Below are positions 38,021-49,909 of a DNA stretch of 64,000 nt, piece after piece. Numbering within the stretch: the first letter of the stretch is position 1; the number at the start of each line of letters is the position of its first letter. The notes under the pieces were generated by a model that was given only the letters and a program-made list of their open reading frames with translations, was not told where the DNA came from and ran no database searches. The position numbers and the translations under genes were made by a program. Source of the DNA: Deroplatys truncata (Eukaryota > Arthropoda > Insecta > Mantodea > Mantidae); NCBI GenBank assembly GCA_030765065.1, contig CM060989.1, positions 61,394,001 to 61,458,000 on the forward strand. Reading direction: 5' to 3'.

Positions 38021-38212
38021 TTGACTTTTATTTGTGGACGATCTTTAACTATTGTTTTTCTTAGCGTCCTATTCTATACTGGGCGTGAAAGACGGGAAAT
38101 TGGGCTCAGAGGCCTCTTTATCAGGATTGAGGTTCTTTTACGAGCAGTAAGTATACGACACAGGACCACCGGCTTTACTTCCCTTCCAAAGGAAGCTTTG
38201 CTATATACTTGA
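38021..38212 (-). repeat. SINE S1 body remnant, U-f
   Basis: Same headless minus-strand body, ending at CCAAAGGAAGCTTTGC. Confidence 0.8.
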
Positions 38213-38464
38213 TGCTGAATGCAAGCAAACGTGGTTGTGAAATTTTGGGTTTTTTATACAAACATTTCTAAGATTTATTTAGTCTTGGATGAACATTAAA
38301 TCTATTTATTAATTTGTATGATTGCTGTGTTATCAAAGAACTTATAGCGCAATATTAACATTTTATCTCCAGTTTGGGCATGCAAGGATGATGTTAGAGA
38401 AAAAGATATTGATGGTTTCACATTCATATTTATTTAAAGTTTACAACTATTATTATGCACTGAA

Positions 38465-39800
38465 GTTATATTTTCTGTCATTGTCTATGTCTAATCAAAT
38501 GCTACTCCCTTGTATTCGTTCACTGTCACATCCCTTGGTTTCATCTTTATTCTCTCCTGACGCCATCGGCCCCTGAAAATCCCTTCGTTTCTTCATTCAC
38601 TTCTCTCTCTCTTGTCAACTTCTTTCCCGCCTCATGTCATACCCTTCGTCACGCATCCAGCAATTCCTTTCGTGTCATCTCTTGTCATTCCTCCCTCTCT
38701 TCGTCATGGGTGTTGCCATTCCCCTGGTCTCGTATCCTGAATCCCCCTTGGTCCCATCATCCTTAAATCCCTTCGCCTCTGCTCCTGTCACACTGTTTCG
38801 TTTACTTTCAGTACCGTCGACACGTCTCCTGTCACTGCCATCGTCTCGTCGTATGTCACTCACTTTGTCTTGTCAGTTGTCACTTCCTTGTTATCCTCTA
38901 TATCGCTTCTTTGTTCTCGTCTCCTATCTCTACGTTGGTATTATCTCCTATCAATCCATTCCTTTCCCCTAGGGTCATTTAATTCCTCAGATCTCCTATC
39001 ACTTCCCTATCCTGTCTCACGTCATTACTTGGTCGCATCACCTGTCATTTCCTTGGACTACCTTCACTAGTCTCCTGCACTCTCTTGGACTCGTAACCTG
39101 TTACTCCCTTTGTATCGCAATCGGTCACCCTTTTGGTCTTGTCTCTTCTCCCTCCCTCTTGTCACGCTTTTAGTATCGTCTCCTGTCGCTCCCTTGGTTT
39201 CCTCTCTTATCTCTCCCCTCGTCTCGTGTCCTGTAAATACCCTCATCACGACTACTGTCATTGCCGTTGTCTTTTCGCTGTTACTCTCCTTATTTAGCCT
39301 GCCTTCTCTCCCCCCTCCGTCTCGTACCTTATCACTGCCTTCTTCTCCTTTTAGGTCACTCCTCTCATCTCGTCTCCTGTGACTTCCCTCCCTCACAACT
39401 CCTGTCATTCGTTTGGTCTCCTCCGCTGTCTCTTCCGTGGGTTCGTCAAAACCCCCTCCCCCATATAGCCAGTCATTCCCTTGGTCTCTTCTAGCACTCC
39501 CTTGGACTAGACTCTTGTCACTCCCTTCGCCCTTCTTATCACAGTCTTTGTCTCATCTCCTTCCTCAGGGATTGTCGTCTGACACCCTTTGTCCACCCTA
39601 CTGCCTTTCCCGTGGACTCTTCACCCTTCACTCTCTTCGTCATATCTTCTGTCAGTCTCTTAGCCTCGTCTCCCGTCACTTTCAACGTCTCGTTTTCTGT
39701 CTCTTCGTTGGTATTGTCACCGGTCACTAACTTGAATTTGTTCTGTTTCACTACCTTCGTCTCATCTACTGTTACTCTCTTCGTCTCGTTTCCTGCAATT
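38465..39800. repeat. Degenerate 24-bp minisatellite, U-f
   Basis: About 1.35 kb of 24-bp units. The stretch 38930-39150 is very similar to 29940-30140 of U-e, showing a shared internal order of variant units. Confidence 0.85.
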
Positions 39801-39960
39801 TGGACTTGTTTTAACTCCAGAAAAGGTTTGGTGTAAAACGTCTTCCACACATATAGGCGGCAGTCACTGTTTCGACATTCAGGTTGAGTTTTTGAGCAAC
39901 CTCCTCCCAGATACTGTATCTGAAATGGAGTGTCTCCTGTTGTACATTAATTGTTAGTAT
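39539..39960 (-). pseudogene. Conserved array flank with open frame into the repeat, U-f
   Basis: Minus-strand frame open for about 103 residues downstream of 39850, and open further upstream to about 39910. Landmarks are PECRNSDCRLYVWKTFYTK, LELKQVQIAG, then NETKRVTVDETKVV and VTGD-type repeats. This is the best-preserved version of the frame in the window. It has no recognised family, no start with context, and no synonymous bias against U-e. Confidence 0.4.
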
Positions 39961-41489
39961 CAATAAACTACTATTATTTTCTACACTTATGTAAGACTAA
40001 TAATGATAATAACAAACTGCGATAACAATAATGAAGGCAATGATGTGAAAGGACATAGAAGTAAAATAAAACATACATGTATTAGTAGATTACTAAACCA
40101 CTATAAACGTTCTGAATGTGTAAAGCAAACTTGTGAAAACTAACAGTCAGAATATCAGCACAAGGAACTTCATTTTAGCAGCCAGAGTTTTCAGTACAGC
40201 AGAATTTTCTCAAATCCAGCAGTTGCCTTTTAATAACAGAATATATAACGACAGTCCTAATATTCGAAAGACAAATGCAAGAATAGGTAAAGAAATGTAG
40301 AGATGAAACCCAAATTTTTACCTAGAAGCAAGCTTATCTTAATATGAAGCAAACGAAAGGTACTTTTGCTGCAAACTCATTAAAAAGGAAGGAATTCGTA
40401 CACACACTTTGTGTTATATGTATATCACAACACAAAATAGAGTCATATTAGCAAGTGAGTATTTATAATCGTTGCGAATTAAAGATAAACTGTTTTAATT
40501 CTTGATTTATATTAATATAAACTCGGATTTGTAAGGGAAAGCGTAAACATAGCATACAACTTATACATTCGTTTTCCTTAGCATCTAAACACTGGAATTT
40601 CACAAATATAAAAGCATAGTGTTGGTTAGTTCATTTCGAAGCAACACGCGTTTTCCCATTAAATTTATGGACGCCTTTGGAGTGCATTCTGGATGATACA
40701 CGCAAGGTTACTGTTTTGCACATTCATTGGATTAACACATAACATGTAAAACTTTAAGCTTAACTTGCAGTGTTGTTTCCTTAAAGCCCTGTACACCTGA
40801 TTAATATTTAAAAAATTTGTCAAGTGTAACATGTTAACAGTTTGCATGTTGGCCAAATTTCGATTGTAGAATTGACTTAACATGTTAACCGAAAGAGTTG
40901 TGCTTGACATTTTTAACATGTTGGATGTTTTCCACTTTTAATGGAAAACTTGTCAAGTCAATTTGCTCTCTGTGTATGTGATTGGATGAAGTATCCAGAA
41001 TGTAAATATGGCAGCTATTGCGTTCGGTAGTTCCGTGTTGACTCGTTTCGTGTTTATATCTTTGATTTGGTTTGCTTTATGTGAAGTTATGGAATGGACG
41101 AAAGAAAATACACTTACATTAATAAAATATTTGTTGAGGCTATCATTATGGAACATTGTAATATATGTATTAAAAAGGATGGATAATTATACCACACTAT
41201 ATGCAATTTACTGTTGTTCCAGAGGCAATATCAGAAAAAGAAAATAATAACCTCACTCTGCTAGAGAATTGCAAAAAGGGCTCAAGTCTGGCAGCTGGAA
41301 TGGCTGCTCTCGAATGTGTGTCCGTTTTGTGAATTATAGGTTAAAAACCTTGCTCAAAACAAAGTTGAAGTCACTTTGACTTGTTCTCAAGAAATTGAAG
41401 TCAAACCTGCTCCGAATTTTAAACTCATTCAAAATATTTTCACTCCTGTTCCGATTAACAAGATAGAACCTCATCACCTTCTACTTTTA

Positions 41490-41600
41490 TTACTTTCTCT
41501 ACTACGTATAGTAAGTAGGGGAAGTATTGCATTCCACCCAAAAATTTTATACCGATATTTCACCGGAAATACATGTTTTGAGACCCCCTGAATCCAAAAA
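41490..41600 (-). mobile_element. Element X outer copy (nest 1), part 1
   Basis: TACTTTCTCTACTACGTATA to the A-run CCTGAATCCAAAAAA. The rest follows at 42459 beginning GCATTTTTGG, so an X inserted at the A-run split it. Confidence 0.85.
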
Positions 41601-42458
41601 ATCTGATGTGTTACACTCACATGACTTTCTCTACTCTTGTACAAACTATTTTTACAAACGCTTATTCTCCATATGCTTCATGTTAATCGAGATATCGAGA
41701 TGTCAATCTTATTGATAATTTTCTTGTAGATGCAAGGGGAATATGGTAGGTTTTAAGCGATAGTCAAATATTTTAACGCTGGTTGCTATGTGGCGCATTC
41801 CATTCTCTTTGCATGTCCAGGACATAAAAAAAATGAATAACGAATTTGAGAAAAAGTATAAGTATTGGAAAATTTAAGGGAATAACAAGCAATATCTCGC
41901 AAACGGTTCACTCAACAAAAGAAATGTATATGACATAAATTGTGTATTTTAACGCGATCTACATTTTTCGTGTAGTAAAATTTTGTCTATCTCTTATGGT
42001 TTACCAGTTATGAAAAAGTCGTTCATAATGAAGAATACTTTTGGAGACATTCCCAGAAAATTCGAGATATACATTTTATTTGTCATGACAATATCTAAAA
42101 CATATGATATTTTAATCAAAATCGTTAGAGCCGTTTTTGAGAAACTTAAAATTTTCGAAAAATGTTCCATGTAAAGGTAGTCTGGGGTGGGTGGATTTTC
42201 TTGAAAACCTTCGTGTCGCATCTCTGAAAGATACTGAACCTAAATACCAAGTTTGGTGTTTATCCGACTTCGTTTTTGAGTTATGCTGTTCACAGACACA
42301 CAGACACACAGACACACACACGGACATGTTTCCAAAAATGCTTTTTTTTGGATTCAGTGAGTCTCAAAACATGTATTTCCGGTGAAATCTAGGTATCAAA
42401 ATTTTGGGTGGAATACAATACTTCCCCTACTTACTATACGTAGTAGAGAAAGTAAAAA
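41601..42458 (+). mobile_element. Element X inner copy (nest 1), opposite orientation
   Basis: Complete copy from ATCTGATGTGTTACACTCAC to GTAGTAGAGAAAGTAAAAA, placed in the A-run of an opposite-strand copy. Confidence 0.9.
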
Positions 42459-43248
42459 GCATTTTTGGAAACATGTCCGTGTGTGTGTGTGTGTCTGTCT
42501 GTCTGTCTGTGTGTGTGTCTGTCTGTGAACAGCATAACTCAGAAACGAACAGTCGGATAAACACCAAACTTGGTATTTAGATTCAGTATCTTCCAAGGAT
42601 GCGACACGAAGGTTTTCAAGAAAATTCCCCACCCCAGAGTACCCTTTACATGGAAGATTTTTCGAAAATTTTAGTTTTCTCAAAATGGCTCTAACGATTT
42701 TGATTAAAATATCATATGTTTAAGATATTTTTATGACAAATAAAATGTATATCTTGAATTTCCTGGGAATGTCTCCAAAAGTATTCTTTATTGTGAACGA
42801 CTTTTGCATAACTGGTAAGCCATAAGAGATAGAACAAAACTTTACTACACAAAAAATGTAGATCACGTTAAAATACACAACTTATGTCATATACATTTGT
42901 TTTGTTGAGTGAACCATTTTCGAGATATTACTTGTTATTCCCTTAAATTTTTCAATAATTTTCTCAAATGGGAATTCGTTATTCATTTTTTTTTTGTCTT
43001 GGATATGCAAAGAATTCCCATAATCTGTGGGAAAGGGAATGGTGGTGCACCTAGCAACCAGCTATTAAGAGATATGTATGTCCTTAAAGGCTACTATATT
43101 CCCCTTACATCTACAAGAAAATTAGCAATAAGATAGACTCTGCAAATGTTTATCTCGATTAACATGAAGTTGATGGAGAATAAGCTTTTGTATAAATAGT
43201 TTGTACAAGAGTAGAGAAAGTCACATGAGAGTAACACATCAGATTTTT
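42459..43248 (-). mobile_element. Element X outer copy (nest 1), part 2
   Basis: GCATTTTTGGAAACATGTCC to ACACATCAGATTTTT. Its terminal T-run is shared with the next copy, giving a head-to-tail joint. Confidence 0.85.
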
Positions 43249-43873
43249 ACTTTCTCTACTACGTATAGTAAGTAGGGGAAGTATTGCATTCCACCCAAAA
43301 ATTCGATACCGAGATTTCACCGGAAATACATGTTTTGAGACCTCCTGAATCCAAAAAAAGGATTTTTGGAAACATGTCCGTGTGTGTGTCTGTGTGTGTG
43401 TGTGTGTGTCTGTGTGTCTGTGTGTCTGTGAACAGCATAACTCAAAAACGAACAGTCGGATAAGCACCAAACTTGGTATTTAGGTTAAGTATCTTCCAGA
43501 GATGCGACACGAAGGTTTTCAAGAAAATCCCCCCACCCCAGACTACCCTTTACATGGAAGATTTTTCGAAAATTTTAATTTTCTCAAAAATGGCTCTAAC
43601 GATTTTGATGAAAATATTATATGTTTAAGATATTCTCATGAGAAATGAAATGTATATCTCGAATTTTCTGGGAATGTCTCCAAAAGTATTCTTCATTGTG
43701 AACGATTTTTGCATAACTGGTAAACCATAAGAGATAGACAAAATTTTACTACACAAAAAATGTAGATCGCGTTAAAATACACAACTTATGTCATATACAT
43801 TTCTTTTGTTGAGTGAACCGTTTTCGAGATATTGCTTGTTATTTCCTTAAATTTTCCAATACTTATACTTTTT
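43249..43873 (-). mobile_element. Element X outer copy (nest 2), part 1
   Basis: Starts ACTTTCTCTACTACG immediately after the T-run of the previous copy. It stops at CTTATACTTTTT, where another X begins. Confidence 0.85.
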
Positions 43874-44770
43874 ACTTTCTCTACTACGTATAGTAAGTAG
43901 GGGAAGTATTGCATTCCACCCAAAAATTCGATACCGAGATTTCACCGGAAATACATGTTTTGAGACCTCCTGAATCCAAAAAAAGCATTTTTGGAAACAT
44001 GTCCGTGTGTGTGTCTGTGTGTGTGTGTGTCTGTGTGTGTGTGTGTGTGTGTCTGTGTGTGTGTGTGTGTCTGTGAACAGCATAACTCAAAAACGAACAG
44101 TCGGATAAACACCAAACTTGGTATTTAGGTTCAGTATCTTCCAGAGATGCGACACGAAGGTTTTCAAGAAAATCCCCCCACCCCAGACTACCCTTTACAT
44201 GGAACATTTTTCGATAATTTTAATTTTCTCAAAAATGGCTCTAACGATTTTGATTAAAATATCATATGTTTAAGATAATGTCATGATAAATGAAATGTAT
44301 ATCTCGAATTTTCTGGGAATGTCTCCAAAAGAATTCTTCATTGTGAACGACTTTTGCATAACTGGTAAACCATAAGAGATAGACAAAATTTTACTACACA
44401 AAAAATGTAGATCTCGTTAAAATACACAACTTATGTCATATACATTTCTTTTGTTGAGTGAACCGTTTTCGAGATATTGCTTGTTATTCCCTTAAATTTT
44501 CCAATACTTATACTTTTTCTCAAATTCGTTATTCATTTTTTTATGTCCTGGACATGCAAAGAGAATGGAATGCGCCGCATAGCAACCAGCGTTAAAATAT
44601 TTGACCATCGCTTAAAGGCTACCATATTCCCCTTGCATCTACAAGAAAATTAGCAATAAGATTGACATCTCGATATCTCGATTAACATAAAGCATATGGA
44701 GAATAGGCGTTTGTAAAAATAGATTGTACAAGAGTAGAGAAAGTCATGTGAGTGTAACACATCAGATTTT
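43874..44770 (-). mobile_element. Element X inner copy (nest 2)
   Basis: Complete copy, ACTTTCTCTACTACG to ACACATCAGATTTT, same strand as its host. The GT tract at about 44005-44072 is long and interspersed with TCTG. Confidence 0.9.
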
Positions 44771-45003
44771 TTTTATGTCCTGGTCATGGAAAGAGAATGG
44801 AATGCGCCACATAGCAACAAGCGTTAAAATATTTGACTATCGCTTAAAACCTACCATATTCCCCTTGCATCTACAAGAAAATTATCAATAAGATTGACAT
44901 CTCGATATCTCGATTAATATGAAGCATATGGAGAATAGGCGTTTGTAAAAATAGATTGTACAAGAGTAGAGAATGTCATGTGAGTGTAACACATCAGATT
45001 TTT
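44771..45003 (-). mobile_element. Element X outer copy (nest 2), part 2
   Basis: TTTTATGTCCTGGTCATGG to ACACATCAGATTTTT. The short stretch CTCAAATTCGTTATTCAT expected between parts 1 and 2 is missing, so the insertion or later repair lost about 24 bp. Confidence 0.8.
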
Positions 45004-45646
45004 ACTTTCTCTACTACGTATAGTAAGTAGGGGAAGTATTGCATTCCACCCCAAAAATTCGATACCGAGATTTCACCGGAAATACATGTTTTGAGACCTC
45101 GTGAATCCAAAAAAAGCATTTTTGGAAACATGTCCGTGTGTGTGTCTGTGTGTGTGTGTCTGTGTGTGTGTGTGTCTGTGAACAGCATAACTCAAAAACG
45201 AACAGTCGGATAAACACCAAACTTGGTATTTAGGTTCAGTATCTTCCAGAGATGCGACACGAAGGTTTTCAAGAAAATCCCCCCACCCCAGACTACCCTT
45301 TACATGGAACATTTTTCGAAAATTTTGATTTTCTCAAAAATGGCTCTAACGATTTTGATTAAAATATCATATGTTTAATATATTTTTACGACAAATGAAA
45401 TGTATATCTCGAATTTTCTGGGAATGTCTCCAAAAGTATTCTTCATTGTGAACGACTTTTGCATAACTAGTAAACCATAAGAGATAGACAAAATTTTACT
45501 AAACAAAAAATGTAGATCGCGTTAAAATACACAACTTATGTCATATACATTTCTTTTGGTGAGTGAACCGTTTTCGAGATATTGCTTGTTATTTCCTTAA
45601 ATTTTCCAATACTTATACTTTTTCTCAAATTCGTTATTCATTTTTT
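45004..45646 (-). mobile_element. Element X outer copy (nest 3), part 1
   Basis: Begins at the T-run of the previous copy and ends at TCGTTATTCATTTTTT, the internal T-run. Confidence 0.85.
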
Positions 45647-46540
45647 ACTTTCTCTACTACGTATAGTAAGTAGGGGAAGTATTGCATTCCACCCAAAAAT
45701 TCGATACCGAGATTTCACCGGAAATACATGTTTTGAGACCTCCTGAATCCAAAAAAAGCATTTTTGGAAACATGTCCGTGTGTGTGTCAGTGTGTGTGTC
45801 TGTGTGTGTGTCTGTGTGTGTGTCTGTGTGTGTGTGTGTGTCTGTGAACAGCATAACTCAAAAACGAACAGTCGGATAAGCACCAAACTTGGTATTTAGG
45901 TTCAGTATCTTCCAGAGATGCGACACGAAGGTTTTCAAGAAAATCCCCCCCACCCCAGACTACCCTTTACATGGAAGATTTTTCGAAAATTTTAATTTTC
46001 TCAAAAATGGCTCTAACGATTTTGATGAAAATATCATATGTTTAAGATAATGTCATGAGAAATGAAATGTATATCTCGAATTTTCTGGGAATGTCTCCAA
46101 AAGTATTCTTCATTGTGAACGACTTTTGCATAACTGGTAAACCATAAGAGATAGACAAAATTTTACTACACAAAAAATGTAGATCGCGTTAAAATACACA
46201 ACTTATGTCATATACATTTCTTTTGTTGAGTGAACCGTTTTCGAGATATTGCTTGTTATTCCCTTAAATTTTCCAATACTTATACTTTTTCTCACATTCG
46301 TGTTTCATTTTTTTTATGTCCTGGACATGCAAAGAGAATGGAATGCGCCACATAGCAACCAGCGTTAAAATATTTGACTATCGCTTAAAAGCTACCATAT
46401 TTCCCTTGCATCTACAAGAAAATTACCAATAAGATTGACATTTCGATATCTCGATTAACATGAACCATATGGAGAATAAGCGTTTGTAAAATTAGATTGT
46501 ACAAGATTAGAGAAAGTCATGTGAGTGTAACACATCAGAT
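45647..46540 (-). mobile_element. Element X inner copy (nest 3)
   Basis: Complete copy, ACTTTCTCTACTACG to ACACATCAGAT, inserted in the internal T-run of its host with no loss of host bases. The GT tract at about 45778-45842 has repeated TGTGTGTC motifs. Confidence 0.9.
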
Positions 46541-46777
46541 TTTTTATGTCCTGGACATGCAAAGAGAATGGAATGCGCCACATAGCAACCAGCGTTAAAA
46601 TATTTGACTATCGCTTAAAAGCTACCATATTCCCCTTGCATCTACAAGAAAATTAGCAATAAGATTAACACCTCGATATCTCGATTAACATGAAGCATAT
46701 GGAGAATAGGCGTTTGTAAAATTAGATTGTACAAGAGTAGAGAAAGTCATGTGAGTGTAACACATCAGATTTTTTTT
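46541..46777 (-). mobile_element. Element X outer copy (nest 3), part 2
   Basis: TTTTTATGTCCTGGACATGC to ACACATCAGATTTTTTT, completing the copy started at 45004. Harbinger flank sequence resumes after it. Confidence 0.85.
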
Positions 46778-47095
46778 ATTACATACTAGATACAAATAGC
46801 AATTGTCAAATCCTAATCACTGGAGTCCATTTTGCTTTTAGTTGAGAGATTTTGTTGTCCCAAGAAGTTAACTGGTGTGGATAGAATGTTAAACGTTCAC
46901 AGTTATAACATGTTAAAGGCATTTAACATGTTGAATGAGATATTTTGTTAATTGTTGAATATTAATTGTTGATATGTTGAACAGTGTGGACTCACCTTTA
47001 TCAGAACTTCATACGTAGCCATAAACAGCGTACACCATTAAATGTTCATAGGTACAACAGCGCAAGTTCACTTATTTACAAATATGTACAAACAA

Positions 47096-47605
47096 AATAC
47101 GCAATACTTCGGTATTGGATTATGGCCGGTATCAGCATATACACGTAACACACGCATACACTGCATGCCTTTTATTGACTTCAACACATTATTACACATA
47201 ATAAAGAACACGTAACATGGTGCTTTACTTATTTTCATGAATATATGGCATATTTTGTCACCTTTATTGCTGACACTCAGAAGTGCATTGCATGCATCAG
47301 CCGTTTTGGCTTTTGCTGCATTACTTTGGTCTTCATTGAAAACACTAATAAAAGCTAAAGGAAAGGAATAAGTTACCTTAGGATTGGATTTTAGGACTAG
47401 TTGTCCGTATTATAGCTGGTGCCCACCTGCCCGCACATTTTAGGCGTTTTACTTTTATAGCAAAATTACGGTGTGAATACAACAAACGTGGCCATCTTGT
47501 CGATATTGCACATGCCCAATGGGAACTGCCAACCTAAATGAGAAGTGAAATCCGCGGAATAAATGGTGTTCTTACTTCTTCATTTTCTTTTTCCGCTGAT
47601 ATAAA
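47096..47605. other. Insert or rearranged segment in U-f, unidentified
   Basis: No match to the collinear part of other units. About 40 bp near 47306-47347 (TTTTGGC, CATTACTTTGGTCTTCATTG) match, on the opposite strand, unit sequence near 4345-4385. This points to an inverted segment or an element shared by both. No coding region supported. Confidence 0.4.
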
Positions 47606-47944
47606 CGCATAACTTGTGTTCCCTATTTCTGGAATAAGTAGATATGGAAAATTATTTGTTCAAAAATATATTTTATACTATGTAAGGAAAAATGAGTTAC
47701 ACGGGCGTGGAAGTAAGTAAGAAAGAAATGAAAAAAGAAAGAAAAAGAAAATGAGCTAACTCTGCAAATCAAGATTTAAATATGTAGATTTAATATTACA
47801 TTACTTTGCTTACTTTTTCCGAAGCCTCCATTCATATTCCTTCACCGTTCCCATTTGAGACAGGGGAAAAGAAAAGAAAGAACGCTATATGTTTAACAGG
47901 ACCTGTTTTACACAGAAGATGCTTAGAGTACTAATATTATTGAG

Positions 47945-48082
47945 ATTTACTGCTCGTAAAAGAACCTAAGACTTATAGAGAGACCTCTGAGAAAAATTTC
48001 CGGTCTTTCACATCCAATATGAATAGCACGCTAAGAACCGCCATAGTTAAAGATCATCCATAAATAAAACAAACTAAAATTA
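47945..48082 (+). repeat. SINE S1 fragment, inverted relative to other units
   Basis: ACTGCTCGTAAAAGAACC through CCAATATGAATAGCACG to TAAATAAAACAAACTAAAAT, plus orientation. The left unit flank (ACTAATATTATTGAG) is the one that borders the minus-oriented S1 in U-d to U-f. Confidence 0.8.
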
Positions 48083-48885
48083 ACCTAATCTCCCATGAAT
48101 TATTACGCTTATTTTATATATAAACCTAATTAGAAACGTACACTGCGAGCGTTGGCGGTATCTTACTGGCTTTGGCGATATTTGTTTTTCATATGTTGCC
48201 AGCATTGTGTTGGAGCTTGAGGATGACATAGGGTGACATCTGTACGAGATGTACGACATAACTTTCATCGCTTTTGAAAAACAACGTAATGCAGGTTACC
48301 CGCCGTTTTTATCATCAGTTCAGCAAAATCGGTTTCTAAGCATATATAGTTTCGCATTTTAGATAATTTTTGCGTTCAAGCATACACATTTACTGGCAGT
48401 TAGGTTTCCTATGAGATTTCAACACTTTCATAATGACATTACAAAATATTCACAAACGTTACGTATGCCTGTTTCTATCTACATTACTTCGAAACTTGTG
48501 TATGGACATATGCACCTGCTCTGTTAGTTTTGCTTATACATACTAATACACAACTTTATGGGAAATTAAACTATACTTATTCACTTACCCTGGCGCTGAT
48601 CTTGAATATCTTTCAAACCTTTTGTCGGGAATCTGAACAGCTTTATTTCTGTGGTGTTGCCATCCGTATTGCTGTCAGTTACACACATTTCCTGTATTTT
48701 GATTACCTTAACATTTTAACCAAATTAAACAACAAAAAATGTTTAAATAAGTAACAGCGAACAAAATTGGTCAAAAGGCGGAGCAAACGTTTTCTTAGTT
48801 AAATAACGCGAAACATAAAACAACTGGCCAAGAGAAACAGCTGAACTATAAAATTGTTTAAGTTCCACAACCCAAATATAAGTAT

Positions 48886-49783
48886 AAAAATCTGATGTGT
48901 TACACTCACATGTCTTTCTCTACTCTTGTACAAACTATTTTTACAAACGCTTATTCTCCATCTACTTCATGTTAATCGAGATAAACATTTGTAGAGTCTA
49001 TCTTATTGCTAATTTTCTTGTAGATGTAAGGGGATAATATAATTACAAGGGCAATTTGGAAATACAGTAGCCTTTAAGCACATACATATCTCTTAATAGC
49101 TGGTTGCTAGGTGCAGCACTATTCCCTTTGCCACAGATTAATACTCTTTGCATATCCAAGACAAAAAAGTGAATAACGAATTCCCATTTGAGAAAATAAG
49201 TATTGAAAAATTTAAGGGAATAACAAGCAATATCTCGAAAATGGTTCACTCAACAAAAAAATGTATATGACATAAGTTGTGTATTTTAACGCGATCTAAA
49301 TTTTTTGTGCAGTAAAATTTTGTCTTATCTCTTATGGTTTACCAGTTATGCAAAAGTCGTTCACAATGAAGAATACTTTTGGAGACATTCTCAGAAAATT
49401 CAAGATATACATTTTATTTGTTATGAAAACATCTTAAACATATGATATTTTAATCAAAATCGTTAGAGCCATTTTTGAGAAAATTAAAATTTTCGAAAAA
49501 TCTTCCATGTAAAGGGTAATCTCGGGTGGGGGGATTTTCTTGAAAACCTTCGTGTCGCATCTCTGGAAGATACTGAACCTAAATACCAAGTTTGGTGTTT
49601 ATCCGACTGTTCGTTTCTGAGTTATGCTGTTCACAGACAGACACACACGGACATGTTTCCAAAAATGCTTTTTTGGTTTCAGGGGATCTCAAAACATGTA
49701 TTTCCGGTGAAATCTCGGTATCGAATTTTTGGGTGGAATACAATACTTCCCCTACTTACTATACGTAGTAGAGAAAGTAAAAA
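48886..49783 (+). mobile_element. Element X copy in U-g
   Basis: AAAAATCTGATGTGTTACAC to GTAGTAGAGAAAGTAAAAA. The corresponding empty site is in U-e near 32712-32720 (TATAAAAGTAACAAGTAAT). Confidence 0.9.
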
Positions 49784-49909
49784 TAACAAGTAATAAATAA
49801 AAGTGCTCAAAACAAAGCTTAAATAAGAAAATGGAACAGAAATCACAATATGGAGCTCAACTAGAAAACACGATTGTTCAGAACGCGCGCGGGGAATTAT
49901 GGGGCGTTC

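Larger units (their letters stand above)
40784..46997 (+). mobile_element. Probable PIF/Harbinger element with MADF-like remnant, invaded by X
   Basis: Interrupts the U-f body. It is flanked by TTA on both sides (40781-40783, 46998-47000), the size and sequence of a Harbinger duplication. The ends AAGCCCTGTACACCTGATTA and, at the right on the complement, AGGTGAGTCCACACTGTTCA are imperfect inverted repeats. ACATGTT motifs recur near both ends (about 40828-40925 and 46915-46945). A frame at about 41083-41160 reads EWTKENTLTLIKYL then LWN, resembling the start of a MADF/Myb-SANT domain, which accompanies Harbinger transposases. No transposase remains. The X cluster lies at 41490-46777. Confidence 0.5.
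37866..47799 (+). repeat. Tandem unit copy U-f (split by a Harbinger/X complex)
   Basis: Leader near TTACATTACTTTGCTTAC, SINE remnant, array, conserved flank, then AT-rich body (39960-40780) interrupted by the 40784-46997 complex. After a short body piece (46998-47095), a segment of unclear origin (47096-47605) leads straight to the unit tail (CTTGTGTTCCCTATTTCTGG). The palindrome part is therefore deleted. Bases 38213-38454 and 39960-40780 hold no gene. Confidence 0.75.

Noticed and set aside
43244..46777. X cluster as a simple satellite
   Set aside because: Copies are nested with matching halves on either side of complete inserts, and one is inverted, so successive insertion explains it better than tandem duplication.
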